From Blastomonas aquatica (GTDB lineage Bacteria > Pseudomonadota > Alphaproteobacteria > Sphingomonadales > Sphingomonadaceae), in assembly GCF_014639875.1 (NCBI RefSeq), contig NZ_BMGD01000003.1, positions 620,001 to 684,000 of the forward strand: a stretch of 64,000 nt of DNA, written 5' to 3'. Below are positions 36,307 through 45,291 of this stretch, in pieces. Numbering within the stretch: position 1 is the stretch's first letter; the number at the start of each line of letters is the position of its first letter. A program made the position numbers and the translations under genes. The notes under the pieces are model-generated. The model saw only the letters and a list, made by a program, of their open reading frames with translations, had not been told where the DNA came from and searched no databases.

Positions 36307-38324
36307 CCACCGACGCCGTCGTCTCGACTTCCGCTGCAGAGCCTACGTTTTTGCTGGGCAAGCTTTCCTGGAATGCGCTTCCGCATGACCCCATCGTACT
36401 TGCGACGATGGTTGTCGTGATCATCGGCGGCGCAGGACTGTTCGCGCTGGTGACCCGCTACAAATTGTGGGGCTATCTCTGGAAGGAGTGGTTCACCACC
36501 GTTGACCACAAGAAGATCGGGATCATGTACATGATCCTGGGACTGGTCATGTTCCTGCGTGGCTTTGCCGATGCGATCATGATGCGGCTGCAGCAGGTGA
36601 TGGCGTTTGGCGGGTCTGAGGGATACCTCGATTCGCACCATTATGATCAGATCTTCACCGCGCACGGCGTGATCATGATCTTCTTCGTCGCGATGCCTTT
36701 CATCACAGGGCTGATGAACTATGTCGTCCCGCTGCAGATTGGCGCGCGCGACGTGTCTTTCCCTTTCCTCAACAATTTCAGCTTCTGGATGACCGCAGCA
36801 GGCGCAATGCTGACGATGGCATCGCTGTTCGTCGGCGAGTTCGCCGCGACCGGATGGCTTGCCTATCCGCCCTTGTCGGGAATTTCGTACAGTCCCAGCG
36901 TCGGGGTCGACTACTATATCTGGGCGCTGCAGATCGCGGGCGTTGGTACGACATTATCCGGCATCAACCTGATCGTCACAATCCTCAAGATGCGCGCGCC
37001 GGGCATGGGCCTGATGAAGATGCCGATCTTCACCTGGACCTCTTTGTGCGCCAACATCCTGATCGTCGCATCCTTCCCGGTCCTCACCGCGGTGCTCAGC
37101 CTGCTAACTCTTGACCGCTATGTCGGCACCAACTTCTTCACCAACGATTTTGGTGGGTCGTCGATGATGTACGTCAACCTCATCTGGATCTGGGGCCACC
37201 CCGAGGTGTACATCCTCATCCTGCCGCTATTCGGCGTGTTCAGCGAGGTCACCTCGACCTTCTCGGGCAAGAAGCTCTTCGGCTACACCTCGATGGTCTA
37301 TGCGACGGTCGTGATCACCATCCTGAGCTATGTCGTGTGGCTGCACCACTTCTTCACGATGGGCTCGGGCGCGAGCGTAAACAGCTTCTTCGGCATCACC
37401 ACGATGGTGATCTCGATTCCCACTGGCGCCAAGCTCTTCAACTGGCTGTTCACGATGTACCGTGGCCGCATCCGTTTTGAACTGCCGATGATGTGGACGG
37501 TGGCATTCATGCTCACCTTCACCATCGGCGGTATGACCGGGGTGCTGCTCGCGGTGCCGCCTGCCGACTTCGTGCTGCACAACTCGCTGTTCCTGATCGC
37601 GCACTTCCACAACGTGATCATCGGCGGCGTGCTGTTCGGCATCTTTGCGGCGATCAACTACTGGTGGCCCAAGGCGTTCGGCTTCAAGCTCAACCAGTTC
37701 TGGGGCAAGGTCAGCTTCTGGTGCTGGGTCCCCGGCTTCTGGGTCGCGTTCGCGCCGCTCTACGTCCTGGGCCTGATGGGTGTGACGCGCCGGATGCGGG
37801 TCTTCGATGATCCGTCCTTGCAGATCTGGTTTGCGATCGCCGCCGTGGGTGCGTTCATGATCGCCGCAGGGATCGCCGCGATGCTCATCCAGTTCGCGGT
37901 CAGCATCTGGAAGCGCGAGGCGCTCGCCGAAACGACGGGCGACCCGTGGGATGGCCGGACGCTCGAATGGGCGACCAGCTCGCCGCCGCCTGCGTACAAC
38001 TTCGCCTTTACCCCGCGCATCCATGCACTCGATGCCTGGTACGACATGAAGGGTGCGGGCGTCGAGCATCCTGCAGACGGGTACAAGGACATCCATATGC
38101 CGTCCAACACGGGCACCGGCGTGATCCTGGCAGCGATCAGCACGGTGTGCGGTTTCGCCTTGGTGTGGCACATCTGGTGGCTGGCGGGCGCAAGCTTTGC
38201 CGCGCTGATCGTCACCGCTATCGCGCACACCTTCAACTACAAGCGCGACTACTACATTCCGGCAGCAGAGGTCGCTTCGACCGAAGCAGCGCGGATACGC
38301 CAGCTCGCAAGCGCGGGGGCATAA
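36303..38324 (+). CDS. cyoB: Cytochrome bo3 ubiquinol oxidase subunit I
   Basis: Catalytic haem-copper subunit of 673 residues with about 15 transmembrane helices. It reduces O2 to water and pumps protons. The haem and copper ligands are visible: AHGVIMIFF (low-spin haem His), WGHPEVYI (Cu-B His with the cross-linked Tyr), WLHHFFTMG (two Cu-B His) and [10 protein letters not shown] (haem o3 and haem b His). The ATG overlaps the cyoA stop. No cyoE (haem O synthase) gene is present in the window. Confidence 0.97.
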   Translation: MTTDAVVSTSAAEPTFLLGKLSWNALPHDPIVLATMVVVIIGGAGLFALVTRYKLWGYLWKEWFTTVDHKKIGIMYMILGLVMFLRGFADAIMMRLQQVMAFGGSEGYLDSHHYDQIFTAHGVIMIFFVAMPFITGLMNYVVPLQIGARDVSFPFLNNFSFWMTAAGAMLTMASLFVGEFAATGWLAYPPLSGISYSPSVGVDYYIWALQIAGVGTTLSGINLIVTILKMRAPGMGLMKMPIFTWTSLCANILIVASFPVLTAVLSLLTLDRYVGTNFFTNDFGGSSMMYVNLIWIWGHPEVYILILPLFGVFSEVTSTFSGKKLFGYTSMVYATVVITILSYVVWLHHFFTMGSGASVNSFFGITTMVISIPTGAKLFNWLFTMYRGRIRFELPMMWTVAFMLTFTIGGMTGVLLAVPPADFVLHNSLFLIAHFHNVIIGGVLFGIFAAINYWWPKAFGFKLNQFWGKVSFWCWVPGFWVAFAPLYVLGLMGVTRRMRVFDDPSLQIWFAIAAVGAFMIAAGIAAMLIQFAVSIWKREALAETTGDPWDGRTLEWATSSPPPAYNFAFTPRIHALDAWYDMKGAGVEHPADGYKDIHMPSNTGTGVILAAISTVCGFALVWHIWWLAGASFAALIVTAIAHTFNYKRDYYIPAAEVASTEAARIRQLASAGA

Positions 38325-38328
38325 GACG

Positions 38329-38958
38329 ATGGCCAGCAGGACCATAGCGGCAGGCAGCGACGCGCCGGTCTATTACGAGATCGACGAGCATCCGCACCCT
38401 GAGGGGCACAGCACCATGCTGGGCTTCTGGATCTACCTGATGAGCGACTGCCTTATCTTTGCGATTCTGTTTGCCTGCTACGCGGTGCTCGGCGGCAACT
38501 TCGCCGCAGGACCGGGCCCGCGCGATTTGTTCGACCTCAACCTGATCGCGCTCAACACCGCGATGTTGCTGTTCTCGTCGATCACCTATGGCTTTGCGAT
38601 GATCGCGATGCAGGGCAAGAACGTGCGGCATACGCAGATGTGGCTCGCGGTCACCGGGCTGTTCGGCGCGGCGTTCCTTGCGATCGAGATCTATGAGTTC
38701 GCGCACCTGATCCATATCGGCGCGACACCGCAGCGCAGCGCGTTCCTTTCGGCCTTCTTCACGCTCGTCGGCACGCACGGGCTGCACGTTACCTTCGGGT
38801 TGATCTGGCTGGTGACGCTGATCGTCCAGCTCGGTCGTCATGGCCTTAACCCCGCCAACCAGCGCCGTGTTGCCTGCCTCAGCCTCTTCTGGCATTTTCT
38901 GGATGTTATCTGGATCGGCGTGTTCACCTTTGTCTATCTGATGGGAATGCTGACATGA
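38329..38958 (+). CDS. cyoC: Cytochrome bo3 ubiquinol oxidase subunit III
   Basis: Membrane subunit III of 209 residues with five transmembrane helices, stabilising the catalytic core. [18 protein letters not shown] and [17 protein letters not shown] are typical. It starts 4 bases after cyoB and overlaps cyoD by 4 bases. The acidic N terminus ([23 protein letters not shown]) matches the family. Confidence 0.95.
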   Translation: MASRTIAAGSDAPVYYEIDEHPHPEGHSTMLGFWIYLMSDCLIFAILFACYAVLGGNFAAGPGPRDLFDLNLIALNTAMLLFSSITYGFAMIAMQGKNVRHTQMWLAVTGLFGAAFLAIEIYEFAHLIHIGATPQRSAFLSAFFTLVGTHGLHVTFGLIWLVTLIVQLGRHGLNPANQRRVACLSLFWHFLDVIWIGVFTFVYLMGMLT

Positions 38959-39365
38959 GCGCCTCCACCACCGCCGAGGATCCGGCCCTGCACGCTGATA
39001 CGTCCAACCATGCCGATGATCATCACCACGGCATCGAGATCCCGCACGCCAGCATGCGCGATTATGTCACCGGCTTCGTCCTTTCGGTCATCCTCACCGC
39101 CATCCCGTTTGCGTTGGTCATGACCGGCGCGCTCCCCGCGCAGGTAACAGCGGTAGTGATCATGGGCTTCGCGGTGGTGCAGATCATCGTCCACATGGTT
39201 TATTTCCTTCACATGAGCCCCAAGGCTGAGGGTGGCTGGACACTCACCTCGCTGATTTTCACGCTGATCGTGGTTGTCATCATGCTGTCGGGGTCGGTTT
39301 GGGTGATGAGCAACCTCAATGCCAACATGATGCCCCAGGCGCATCTGGAGAGCCAGATCCCGTGA
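38955..39365 (+). CDS. cyoD: Cytochrome bo3 ubiquinol oxidase subunit IV
   Basis: Small membrane subunit of 136 residues with three transmembrane helices (roughly 40-60, 68-90 and 102-122) after a His/Asp-rich N-terminal tail. [19 protein letters not shown] and HMVYFLHM are family-typical. It overlaps cyoC upstream and the SURF1 start downstream (GTGA). Confidence 0.93.
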   Translation: MSASTTAEDPALHADTSNHADDHHHGIEIPHASMRDYVTGFVLSVILTAIPFALVMTGALPAQVTAVVIMGFAVVQIIVHMVYFLHMSPKAEGGWTLTSLIFTLIVVVIMLSGSVWVMSNLNANMMPQAHLESQIP

Positions 39366-40081
39366 CTTCCCAGCGGCCAGCGGCACGGCCCGTTACTCGG
39401 GCCATGCTGGCATCGATGCTGCTGGTGCTGGCATTCGCAGGAGCCGGTCTGGGCATCTGGCAGGTGGAACGGCTGGCTTGGAAGCACGCGCTGATCGTTG
39501 CGGTCGAGACCCGCAGTACCGCGTCCCCCGTCGCCGCGCCCGGGCCGGGAAACTGGACCGGCTTGTCTGCAGAGCGCGATGCCTATCGCCGTGTCACCGT
39601 CACCGGCACCTTTGTGCATGATCGCGAGGCATTGGTTCAGGCGGTGACCGATCTGGGCGGCGGTTACTGGGTGCTGACTCCGCTAAAAGCGCAAGGGTTC
39701 ACGGTGCTGGTCAACCGCGGCTTCGTGCCATCGGCAAAGCGGTCCATGGCCAGCCGCCCTGCGGGCAATGGCAATGGCCCCGTCACGGTAACCGGATTGC
39801 TGCGGATCACCGAGCCCGAAGGCGGATTCCTGCGCAGCAACGACCCCCAGGCCGACAGATGGTATTCGCGCGATGTCGAAGCGATCGCGGAGGCACGCGG
39901 GTTGGATCAGGTCGCGCCCTATTTCATCGATGCCGACGCAACCCCCAACCCAGGCGGATACCCTGTCGGCGGGCTGACCGTGGTGCGGTTCTCGGACAAT
40001 CACCTGGTCTACGCGCTGACCTGGTTTGCGCTGGCGATTGGCTGCGTGTGGGGCGCAAACATGGTATGGCGTCGGGGATGA
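39362..40081 (+). CDS. SURF1 family oxidase assembly protein
   Basis: Two-helix inner-membrane protein of 239 residues that helps insert haem into haem-copper oxidases. LAFAGAGLGIWQVERLAWKHALI at the N terminus and NHLVYALTWFALAIGCV at the C terminus are the two helices, with the periplasmic beta domain (YWVLTPL, VLVNRGFVP) between them. The GTG start overlaps the cyoD stop. SURF1 is best known for aa3-type oxidases; its coupling here argues that it serves this bo3-type enzyme. Confidence 0.9.
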   Translation: MTSQRPAARPVTRAMLASMLLVLAFAGAGLGIWQVERLAWKHALIVAVETRSTASPVAAPGPGNWTGLSAERDAYRRVTVTGTFVHDREALVQAVTDLGGGYWVLTPLKAQGFTVLVNRGFVPSAKRSMASRPAGNGNGPVTVTGLLRITEPEGGFLRSNDPQADRWYSRDVEAIAEARGLDQVAPYFIDADATPNPGGYPVGGLTVVRFSDNHLVYALTWFALAIGCVWGANMVWRRG

Positions 40082-41373
40082 TTCCTGCTTCCGCTCCAGA
40101 AGTTACCGATGCTGTCCGCCGCAACATGGCGCTGCTCATCCAGCTGAGGTGGCTCGCCGTCGGCGGCCAGTTGCTGACCATCCTGGTGGTGCACGGGATG
40201 ATGGAGATCCCTCTGCCATTGGCGCCGTTGCTGGCGGCGCTGCTGCTTTTAGTGCTGATCAATCTGGGTACGCTGTACATGCTCAAGGGTCATGACACGG
40301 GGCTGGAATATGCGCTGTTTGCCGCCTTGCTGTTCGATATCGCCGCGCTCACTTGGCAGCTGCATTTCACCGGGGGTCTCGCCAATCCGTTCGCCGCGCT
40401 GTTTTTGCTACAGGTGGTGATCGGCGCGATGTTGCTGCGCCCGTCGGCGTCGTGGACGATGGTTGCTGCGACCTTGTGCGCGCTTGCGATCCTGGCGGCC
40501 GATTCGGTCCCGCTTGCGTTACCGCCGGGTCTGCAGGACGACGAGTTCAGCCTGTACCTGCAGGGCAGCTTCGTGTGCTTCGCGCTGATCGCGGTGCTGT
40601 TGGTCGCCTTTGTTACCCGCATCGCGCGAAACCTGCGCGAACGCGATTCGGCGCTCGCCTCGATCCGCCAGCGCGCGGCGGAAGAGGACCATATCGTGCG
40701 CATGGGGCTGCTCGCTTCGGGCGCTGCGCACGAACTTGGCACCCCGCTCGCGACGCTCTCTGTGCTCGTCAACGATTTCCGCGCGATGCCCGAACTGAAG
40801 GCGATGAAGGACCTCGACGCCGACCTTTCCGACATGGAAACCGCGGTGCATCGCTGCAAGACGATCGTGAGTGGCATTTTAATGTCCGCAGGCGAAGCGC
40901 GCGGCGAAGCGCCCGAGCGGACCACGATGCGCGCGTTCCTCACCGGCATCGCCGACGAGTGGCGCGAGGCGCGGGGCCTTGGCGTGCTCGAATTTCACGA
41001 CCGGTTCGGTGCGGATATCGCGATCGTGTCGGATCCCGCCCTGCGACAGGTGATCGGCAACGTTATCGACAATGCGATCGACGTATCGCCAGACTGGGTA
41101 AGGCTGGAGGCGGCGCGCGAGGGGGACACTCTGGCACTGAGCATTGTCGATCACGGTCCGGGGTTTCCGGACGAGATCCTGGAAGGACTTGGCAAGCCCT
41201 ACCGCTCGACCAAGGGCCGTCCCGGTGGTGGTTTGGGCCTGTTTCTGCTGGTCAACGTCCTGCGCAAGCTGGGTGGGGAGGTGCGGGCAGGCAACCGCGA
41301 AGGTGGCGGGGCAAGGGTGACCATGCTGCTGCCGCTGGCTGCGATAGCCTATCCTGCAGGAGAAAAGGCATGA
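40078..41373 (+). CDS. regB: Redox sensor histidine kinase RegB/PrrB
   Basis: Membrane sensor of 431 residues for the global redox two-component system. Six transmembrane helices fill the first ~180 residues and include the quinone-binding GGLANPF (99-105). The phosphorylated His219 is in GAAHELGTPLATLS. Cys260 in AVHRCKTIV corresponds to the redox cysteine of the RegB box. The ATPase end has DNAIDVSP, VDHGPGFPDEI and GGGLGLFL. Overlapping the SURF1 stop (ATGA), it is part of the oxidase operon, whose activity is the natural input to RegB. Confidence 0.93.
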   Translation: MIPASAPEVTDAVRRNMALLIQLRWLAVGGQLLTILVVHGMMEIPLPLAPLLAALLLLVLINLGTLYMLKGHDTGLEYALFAALLFDIAALTWQLHFTGGLANPFAALFLLQVVIGAMLLRPSASWTMVAATLCALAILAADSVPLALPPGLQDDEFSLYLQGSFVCFALIAVLLVAFVTRIARNLRERDSALASIRQRAAEEDHIVRMGLLASGAAHELGTPLATLSVLVNDFRAMPELKAMKDLDADLSDMETAVHRCKTIVSGILMSAGEARGEAPERTTMRAFLTGIADEWREARGLGVLEFHDRFGADIAIVSDPALRQVIGNVIDNAIDVSPDWVRLEAAREGDTLALSIVDHGPGFPDEILEGLGKPYRSTKGRPGGGLGLFLLVNVLRKLGGEVRAGNREGGGARVTMLLPLAAIAYPAGEKA

Positions 41374-41909
41374 GCGATGATCGCCAACTGCTGATCGTCG
41401 AGGACGATGAAACCTTTGCCCGAACGCTTCGCCGGTCGTTCGAGCGGCGCGGCTACACCGTCGAATCGGCGGCGAGCCATGATGGACTCCAGGTGCTGCT
41501 GGCGGGCGGATTGGTGCCGACCCATGCCGTGCTCGATCTCAAGCTATCGGGCAGCGTTTCCGGGCTCGCGTGTGTGCAGGCGGTGCGCGCTGCAGCGCCG
41601 GACGCACGGATCGTGGTGCTGACCGGCTTTGCCAGCATCGCCACCGCGGTCGAGGCGATCAAGCTGGGCGCCGACCACTATCTTGCCAAGCCATCGAACA
41701 CCGACGATATCGAGGCGGCCTTTGCCCGCACGCAGGGCGATGCCGGCGCCTCGGTCGATGCGCGCCAGTCGTCGATCAAGACCGTGGAGTGGGAGCATAT
41801 CCACCAGACATTGGTCGATACCGACTTCAACGTCTCGGAAACCGCGAGGCGGCTGGGAATGCACCGGCGCACGCTGGCCCGCAAGCTCGAGAAGCGCCAG
41901 CTCAAATAA
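41370..41909 (+). CDS. regA: Response regulator RegA/PrrA
   Basis: Partner of RegB, 179 residues. The receiver domain has the acidic pocket LLIVEDDETF and the phosphorylation site Asp56 in AVLDLKL, plus VVLTGFASI and the conserved Lys in YLAKPS. The Fis-type helix-turn-helix at the C terminus (NVSETARRLGMHRRTLARKL) is close to RegA of other alphaproteobacteria. The ATG overlaps the regB stop and follows AGGAG; a strong bidirectional terminator comes 37 bases after the stop. Confidence 0.95.
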   Translation: MSDDRQLLIVEDDETFARTLRRSFERRGYTVESAASHDGLQVLLAGGLVPTHAVLDLKLSGSVSGLACVQAVRAAAPDARIVVLTGFASIATAVEAIKLGADHYLAKPSNTDDIEAAFARTQGDAGASVDARQSSIKTVEWEHIHQTLVDTDFNVSETARRLGMHRRTLARKLEKRQLK

Positions 41910-41945
41910 GCCGAACCTTGGGCGTGTTTAAGCGGCACCGACCAT

Positions 41946-41982
41946 AAAAAAACCCGCCGACCTTGCGGTCCGGCGGGTTTTT
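41946..41982. terminator. Bidirectional rho-independent terminator (regA and tRNA-Val)
   Basis: A CCCGCCG/CGGCGGG stem, extended by ACC/GGT around a TTGC loop, is flanked by seven A on the left and five T on the right. It gives a U-tract on both strands, ending regA transcription rightward and the tRNA leftward. Confidence 0.93.
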
Positions 41983-41984
41983 AA

Positions 41985-42059
41985 TGGTGGGCGTAGCAAG
42001 GATTGAACTTGCGACCCCTGCGATGTCAACACAGTGCTCTACCACTGAGCTATACGCCC
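41985..42059 (-). tRNA. tRNA-Val (anticodon GAC)
   Basis: A 75-base tRNA on the minus strand with encoded CCA (41985-41987). The acceptor stem is GGGCGTA/TACGCCC, the D arm GCTCAGTGGTAGAGC, the anticodon stem CTGTG/CGCAG with loop TTGACAT (anticodon at 42025-42027), and the T arm GCAAG-TTCAATC-CTTGC. It reads GUC and GUU valine codons. It ends 3 bases from the shared terminator. Confidence 0.96.
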
Positions 42060-42116
42060 ACTCGGTGGATTTTCTGCCGCTGCGTTGGCGGCGGCAAGGG
42101 CGGTCCATTACAAAGA

Positions 42117-42161
42117 GCCTGCGCTGGACGCAAGCGGTATTTGAAGCAAATCAGCGCAGGC
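42117..42161 (-). terminator. Probable terminator of cpdR
   Basis: A 10-bp stem (GCCTGCGCTG with CAGCGCAGGC, 25-base loop) 4 bases past the cpdR stop is followed on the minus strand by TCTTTGT. The loop is long, so efficiency is uncertain. Confidence 0.5.
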
Positions 42162-42165
42162 GACG

Positions 42166-42543
42166 TCAGAGGCTCTGCGCAAAGGTGCCCCGCGCAAAAA
42201 CCCGGTCCACCTCGAGCACCAAGTCTTTGAGGTGGAAAGGCTTCGACAACACCCGTGCGCTGGGCGCTGCCTGTTCGGCTTTGAGCGTTACCGCTGCAAA
42301 CCCGGTGATGAACATGACCTTGGTGGTGGGCGAAACCCGGCCGCAATGCTGGGCCAGTTCGATCCCATCCATCTCGGGCATGACGATGTCGGTCAGCAGC
42401 AGGTCGAACTGGTCCTCCTGAAGCAGCGGCAACGCAGCGGTGCCGCGATCCACAGCGACGACCGAATAATCGGCCTTTTCCAGCGCACGTTGAAGATAGG
42501 CGCGCATCGCCGGATCGTCCTCTGCCAGCAATATGCGCAACAT
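42166..42543 (-). CDS. cpdR: CpdR-type single-domain response regulator
   Basis: Receiver-only regulator of 125 residues. In Caulobacter, unphosphorylated CpdR delivers ClpXP substrates during the cell cycle. The acidic pocket is ILLAEDDPAM, the phosphorylation site Asp52 is in LLLTDIVMPEMDGIEL, and VMFITGFAAVTL and LSKPFHLKDLV match CpdR closely. There is no output domain. It is divergent from an N-formylglutamate amidohydrolase gene, a neighbourhood I recall from other alphaproteobacteria. Confidence 0.92.
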   Translation of the reverse strand: MLRILLAEDDPAMRAYLQRALEKADYSVVAVDRGTAALPLLQEDQFDLLLTDIVMPEMDGIELAQHCGRVSPTTKVMFITGFAAVTLKAEQAAPSARVLSKPFHLKDLVLEVDRVFARGTFAQSL

Positions 42544-42740
42544 CGCTTTATCCCTTCGTCCGCCTCGAGCCCCGGTGTATGACCGATGCGGTTAAGATTT
42601 TCCAGCGTGCTGTAGACCATTTCCGCCGCTGCCCCGAAGTTGGACATGCGACAGCAGACTGGTAAACGGTCAGGGTCCCGTCGTTGCCCGGCGTTCAGCG
42701 GCTTTGACAGGCGCGCGCGTTTGCCGCATGGCTGGTGCCT

Positions 42741-43634
42741 ATGGATATGAGATCCGCCGACCAAGCCCGCACACTGCGGCTGTTCAGCCTGACGGGTCTG
42801 GCAGAAGCACGACTGCCGGTGCTGGTGGCGGTGCCACATGCGGGGCGCGACTACCCCGATGAAGTTATCGTCAACTCCCGGGTTGCGCTCCAGGTGCTGC
42901 AGAAGCTCGAGGATCGCCATGTCGATATGCTGGCGAGCGGTGCAGTGGCATCGGGTTGCGCCACGCTGGTTGCCCATGCTGCCCGGGCCTGGATCGATCT
43001 CAATCGCGCGCCGGGGGAAATCGACCCGCAGATGGTCATCGATGCGCCACGCACGGCTTTCGCGCAACCGAGCGCGAAGGTGAGGGGTGGGCTGGGCCTC
43101 GTCCCGCGCCGTCTGGCCGAACATGGCGATCTTTGGCGCAGATCCTGGAGCCGGGAGTCAATCGCCGCGCGGATTTCGCAATTGCATGATCCCTATCACC
43201 AGGCGTTGTCCGATGCGCTGGCCGTGTTGCGGGCAAGGTTCGGCTGTGCCTTGCTGATCGATCTTCATTCGATGCCACCGTTGCAGCCCGAAGGTGCAGG
43301 CCCTCCACCGCGATTCGTGGTGGGAGATCGCTATGGCCGGTCCGCAGGTGCCAGGCTTTGCGATCTGACAATGCGGACGCTGGGGCAACGCGGATACGAT
43401 GTGGCGCTCAATCATCCTTATGCCGGGGGCTATGTGCTCGAGCGCCACGGCCGTCCGGCACGCGATATCCACGCGCTGCAGCTCGAGGTGGATCGCAGCC
43501 TGTATCTCGATGCTGCTCTCGACCTGCCAGGGCAGGGAATCGTGGCAGTCCGCGAGACCGTGGCACAGCTTATTGAAACATTGGCCGACGACTTGCTCCG
43601 CGGAGTCGGCAACATCGCTATCGCTGCGGAATAG
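42741..43634 (+). CDS. N-formylglutamate amidohydrolase family protein
   Basis: Zinc-type amidohydrolase of 297 residues (FGase family), which hydrolyses N-formylglutamate or related amides. Family motifs are VPHAGRDYPDEV, ARAWIDLNRAPGEIDP, LIDLHSMPP, FVVGDRYGRSAG and HPYAGGYVLERHGRP. No histidine-degradation genes are adjacent, so the physiological substrate is uncertain. The start is unclear: ATG at 42741 is used, with GTG at 42735 and ATG at 42747 as alternatives and no good Shine-Dalgarno. Confidence 0.85.
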   Translation: MDMRSADQARTLRLFSLTGLAEARLPVLVAVPHAGRDYPDEVIVNSRVALQVLQKLEDRHVDMLASGAVASGCATLVAHAARAWIDLNRAPGEIDPQMVIDAPRTAFAQPSAKVRGGLGLVPRRLAEHGDLWRRSWSRESIAARISQLHDPYHQALSDALAVLRARFGCALLIDLHSMPPLQPEGAGPPPRFVVGDRYGRSAGARLCDLTMRTLGQRGYDVALNHPYAGGYVLERHGRPARDIHALQLEVDRSLYLDAALDLPGQGIVAVRETVAQLIETLADDLLRGVGNIAIAAE

Positions 43635-43654
43635 CCCAGCGCGCAAGCCTGCAA

Positions 43655-43754
43655 CAAAGAACCGCCTCGTGACGGATCACGAGGCGGCCAAGGTTCAGGG
43701 AGGAGGTGCACAAGTGCACCTGTCGAGACGCAAAAGGGGGGGAAGCGTCCCGAC
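43655..43754 (-). ncRNA. Candidate trans-acting sRNA with CCUCCUCCC motif (alpha-r14/SuhB type)
   Basis: A ~100-nt minus-strand transcript is predicted from structure. It begins at a promoter (43761-43789) and folds into a first hairpin (43745-43754 with 43722-43731, one mismatch, C-rich loop), then a perfect palindrome (43704-43721), then single-stranded CCTCCTCCC (complement of 43698-43706). It ends in a perfect 11-bp terminator stem (43662-43672 with 43677-43687) followed by TTCTTTGTT. The CCUCCUCCC motif pairs with Shine-Dalgarno sequences and is the mark of the alpha-r14/CcsR/SuhB sRNAs of alphaproteobacteria. There is no reading frame in the stretch that I would defend. Confidence 0.68.
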
Positions 43755-43760
43755 AATTTC

Positions 43761-43789
43761 AATTTAGGATAGAATGCCCCGCGATTCAA
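43761..43789 (-). promoter_or_regulatory. Sigma-70-type promoter of the sRNA
   Basis: On the minus strand TTGAAT (43789-43784) and TAAATT (43766-43761) are 17 bases apart. The expected start, about 7 bases on, falls at ~43754, exactly where the first hairpin of the sRNA begins. Confidence 0.6.
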
Positions 43790-43904
43790 TGGTTGTGGCA
43801 GGAAAAATTCTCGGTCCGATAATTAACTTGCTAATGCGATTAAGTCGCAATAATCTCCTTGGGGCGGCACAGTCGGGTGTCGTAAGCGGTGAGAAGGATG
43901 CAAT

Positions 43905-44348
43905 ATGGGCTACGCGTGGCAGGACCTAATCGACCGTCCGGCTGAACTTGGGTCGGCAACGTTGTTCGAGGCCCGGTTGGTGGTTTCGCTCAGGATCGCG
44001 ATCTTTGCCCACAAGACAGGCGCTGATCCGGCGCCGCATGTCGCGGCACGTCTGGGGAGCGTGGCTTTGTCCAATCAGCTGTCGCTGGTCCTTGAAGCCA
44101 TGGGTCAGGCATGGCCCGAGCCGTTCAGCGTATCGCGCCCGTGTTGTGGTCGGATGTCGCCCGATGAGGCGATGTTCGTTGGCATGCTGCGCAGCGCAAT
44201 GCGAGGAAACCGCGCTGCGTTCGACCGGCAGACCCGCGAGATGATCGCCGAGGACGCCAGGACGCTGATCTATAACCTGATGTGGCAGATCGGCAAAATG
44301 GTTCCCGCCGCGCCAGACGACCGGGTTCAACATCGTCACAGTCAATAA
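43905..44348 (+). CDS. Hypothetical protein, 147 residues
   Basis: Not recognised. The protein is predicted to be soluble and mostly helical, with no signal peptide or membrane segment. SRPCCGRMSPDEAMF contains a Cys-Cys pair about two thirds of the way along, and the last ~12 residues are His/Gln-rich. GAGAAGGA lies 6 bases before the ATG and base usage is like its neighbours, which supports a real gene. It converges on the OxyR-like gene with a 26-base gap. The 140-odd bases upstream are A+T-richer and probably hold its promoter. Confidence 0.65.
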   Translation: MGYAWQDLIDRPAELGSATLFEARLVVSLRIAIFAHKTGADPAPHVAARLGSVALSNQLSLVLEAMGQAWPEPFSVSRPCCGRMSPDEAMFVGMLRSAMRGNRAAFDRQTREMIAEDARTLIYNLMWQIGKMVPAAPDDRVQHRHSQ

Positions 44349-44374
44349 AGCCGGGTTTGTGCAGACGGCAGCGC

Positions 44375-45274
44375 TCAGCTATCCTCGCCGACATACGCGC
44401 GGATAAACTCTGCGATGGCGTGAAACCCGTCGCTGAAGGCAGCGCCGCTGCGCCAGACAGCGGCGATCGATCGCCGGGCGTTCCATCCGGCTATATCGAG
44501 CTTTGCGACCACTTCGGCGCTGTGCGTCTCGGAGGCCATGTAGCGTTCAGGCAGAAGCGCCAGACCGATGCCCGAACCGACCATCTGGCGGATGCTGTCG
44601 AGGCTCGTTCCTTCATAATCGTGCAGGATGTGCGCGCCCAGCTGGTCGCAGATATCGCGCGTCTGCCGATGATAATGGTGCCGCCTGTCCAGCGTCAGGA
44701 ACCCTGCACCCTTCAGCGCGGGCGGCGGGATGCCCTTCTGCCCGGCGAGCGGATGGTCCGGAGGCGCGATGACGAACAACCGTTCGCTGAACAGCGGCTC
44801 GACCACGATGCCGCTGGCATCGACCGGCATCGGTGCCAGCATCATGTCGAGCGCACCGCGCATCACCTCACGGACCTGATCGTCGGGAATGCCTTCGCGG
44901 ATATGCAGCCGTAGATCGGGCTGCTGGCGGTGCAGCCCTGCGACGATCGCGGGCATCAGATATGGGCCCAGTGTCGGCGTGATCCCGAAGCGCAGCGTAC
45001 CGCCGATGCCCTTGCCGGCGCGGCGGGCCAGATCGGACAGATCGCGCACCTGGACCAGAATTTCACGCGCCCGCGCGGCGATGTCCCGGCCCAAAGGTGT
45101 CAGCTGTACATCCTGGCCACTGCGGTCGATCAACGACGCATCGAGGCGTGCCTCCAGCGTGCGCAACTGCTGGCTCAACGTCGGCTGCGAGACATGCACC
45201 GCAAAGGCGGCGCGGCCGAAATGGCGGTGATCGTCGAGCGCGACGAGATACTGCAATTGGCGAAGGCTCGGCAT
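44375..45274 (-). CDS. OxyR-like LysR-family regulator lacking the peroxidatic cysteine
   Basis: LysR-type transcription factor of 299 residues. The N-terminal helix-turn-helix (HFGRAAFAVHVSQPTLSQQLRTLE) and the effector domain follow OxyR closely (LRFGITPTLGPYLMP, GTSLDSIRQMVGSGIGLALLP). Aligning LTLDRRHHYHRQTRDIC with the E. coli LEDGHCLRDQAMGFC stretch puts His200 where the H2O2-reacting Cys199 should be, while Cys209 matches the resolving Cys208. So it is OxyR-like but should not sense peroxide by the classical disulfide. AGGA precedes the ATG at 45274, and an OxyR-type operator lies 18 bases upstream. Confidence 0.82.
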   Translation of the reverse strand: MPSLRQLQYLVALDDHRHFGRAAFAVHVSQPTLSQQLRTLEARLDASLIDRSGQDVQLTPLGRDIAARAREILVQVRDLSDLARRAGKGIGGTLRFGITPTLGPYLMPAIVAGLHRQQPDLRLHIREGIPDDQVREVMRGALDMMLAPMPVDASGIVVEPLFSERLFVIAPPDHPLAGQKGIPPPALKGAGFLTLDRRHHYHRQTRDICDQLGAHILHDYEGTSLDSIRQMVGSGIGLALLPERYMASETHSAEVVAKLDIAGWNARRSIAAVWRSGAAFSDGFHAIAEFIRAYVGEDS

Positions 45275-45291
45275 GGCATGGTCCTGTTTGG

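Noticed and set aside
42544-42740. A riboswitch or leader between cpdR and the amidohydrolase gene
   Set aside because: The 197-base gap has no strong stem set or known aptamer pattern; it is most simply a divergent promoter region.
43714-43767. A 17-codon reading frame starting GTG, 7 bases after a perfect AGGAGG on the plus strand
   Set aside because: The AGGAGG is the complement of the CCUCCUCCC motif of the minus-strand RNA, and promoter and terminator signals support that RNA instead. The peptide (Arg/Gly-rich) shows no family pattern.
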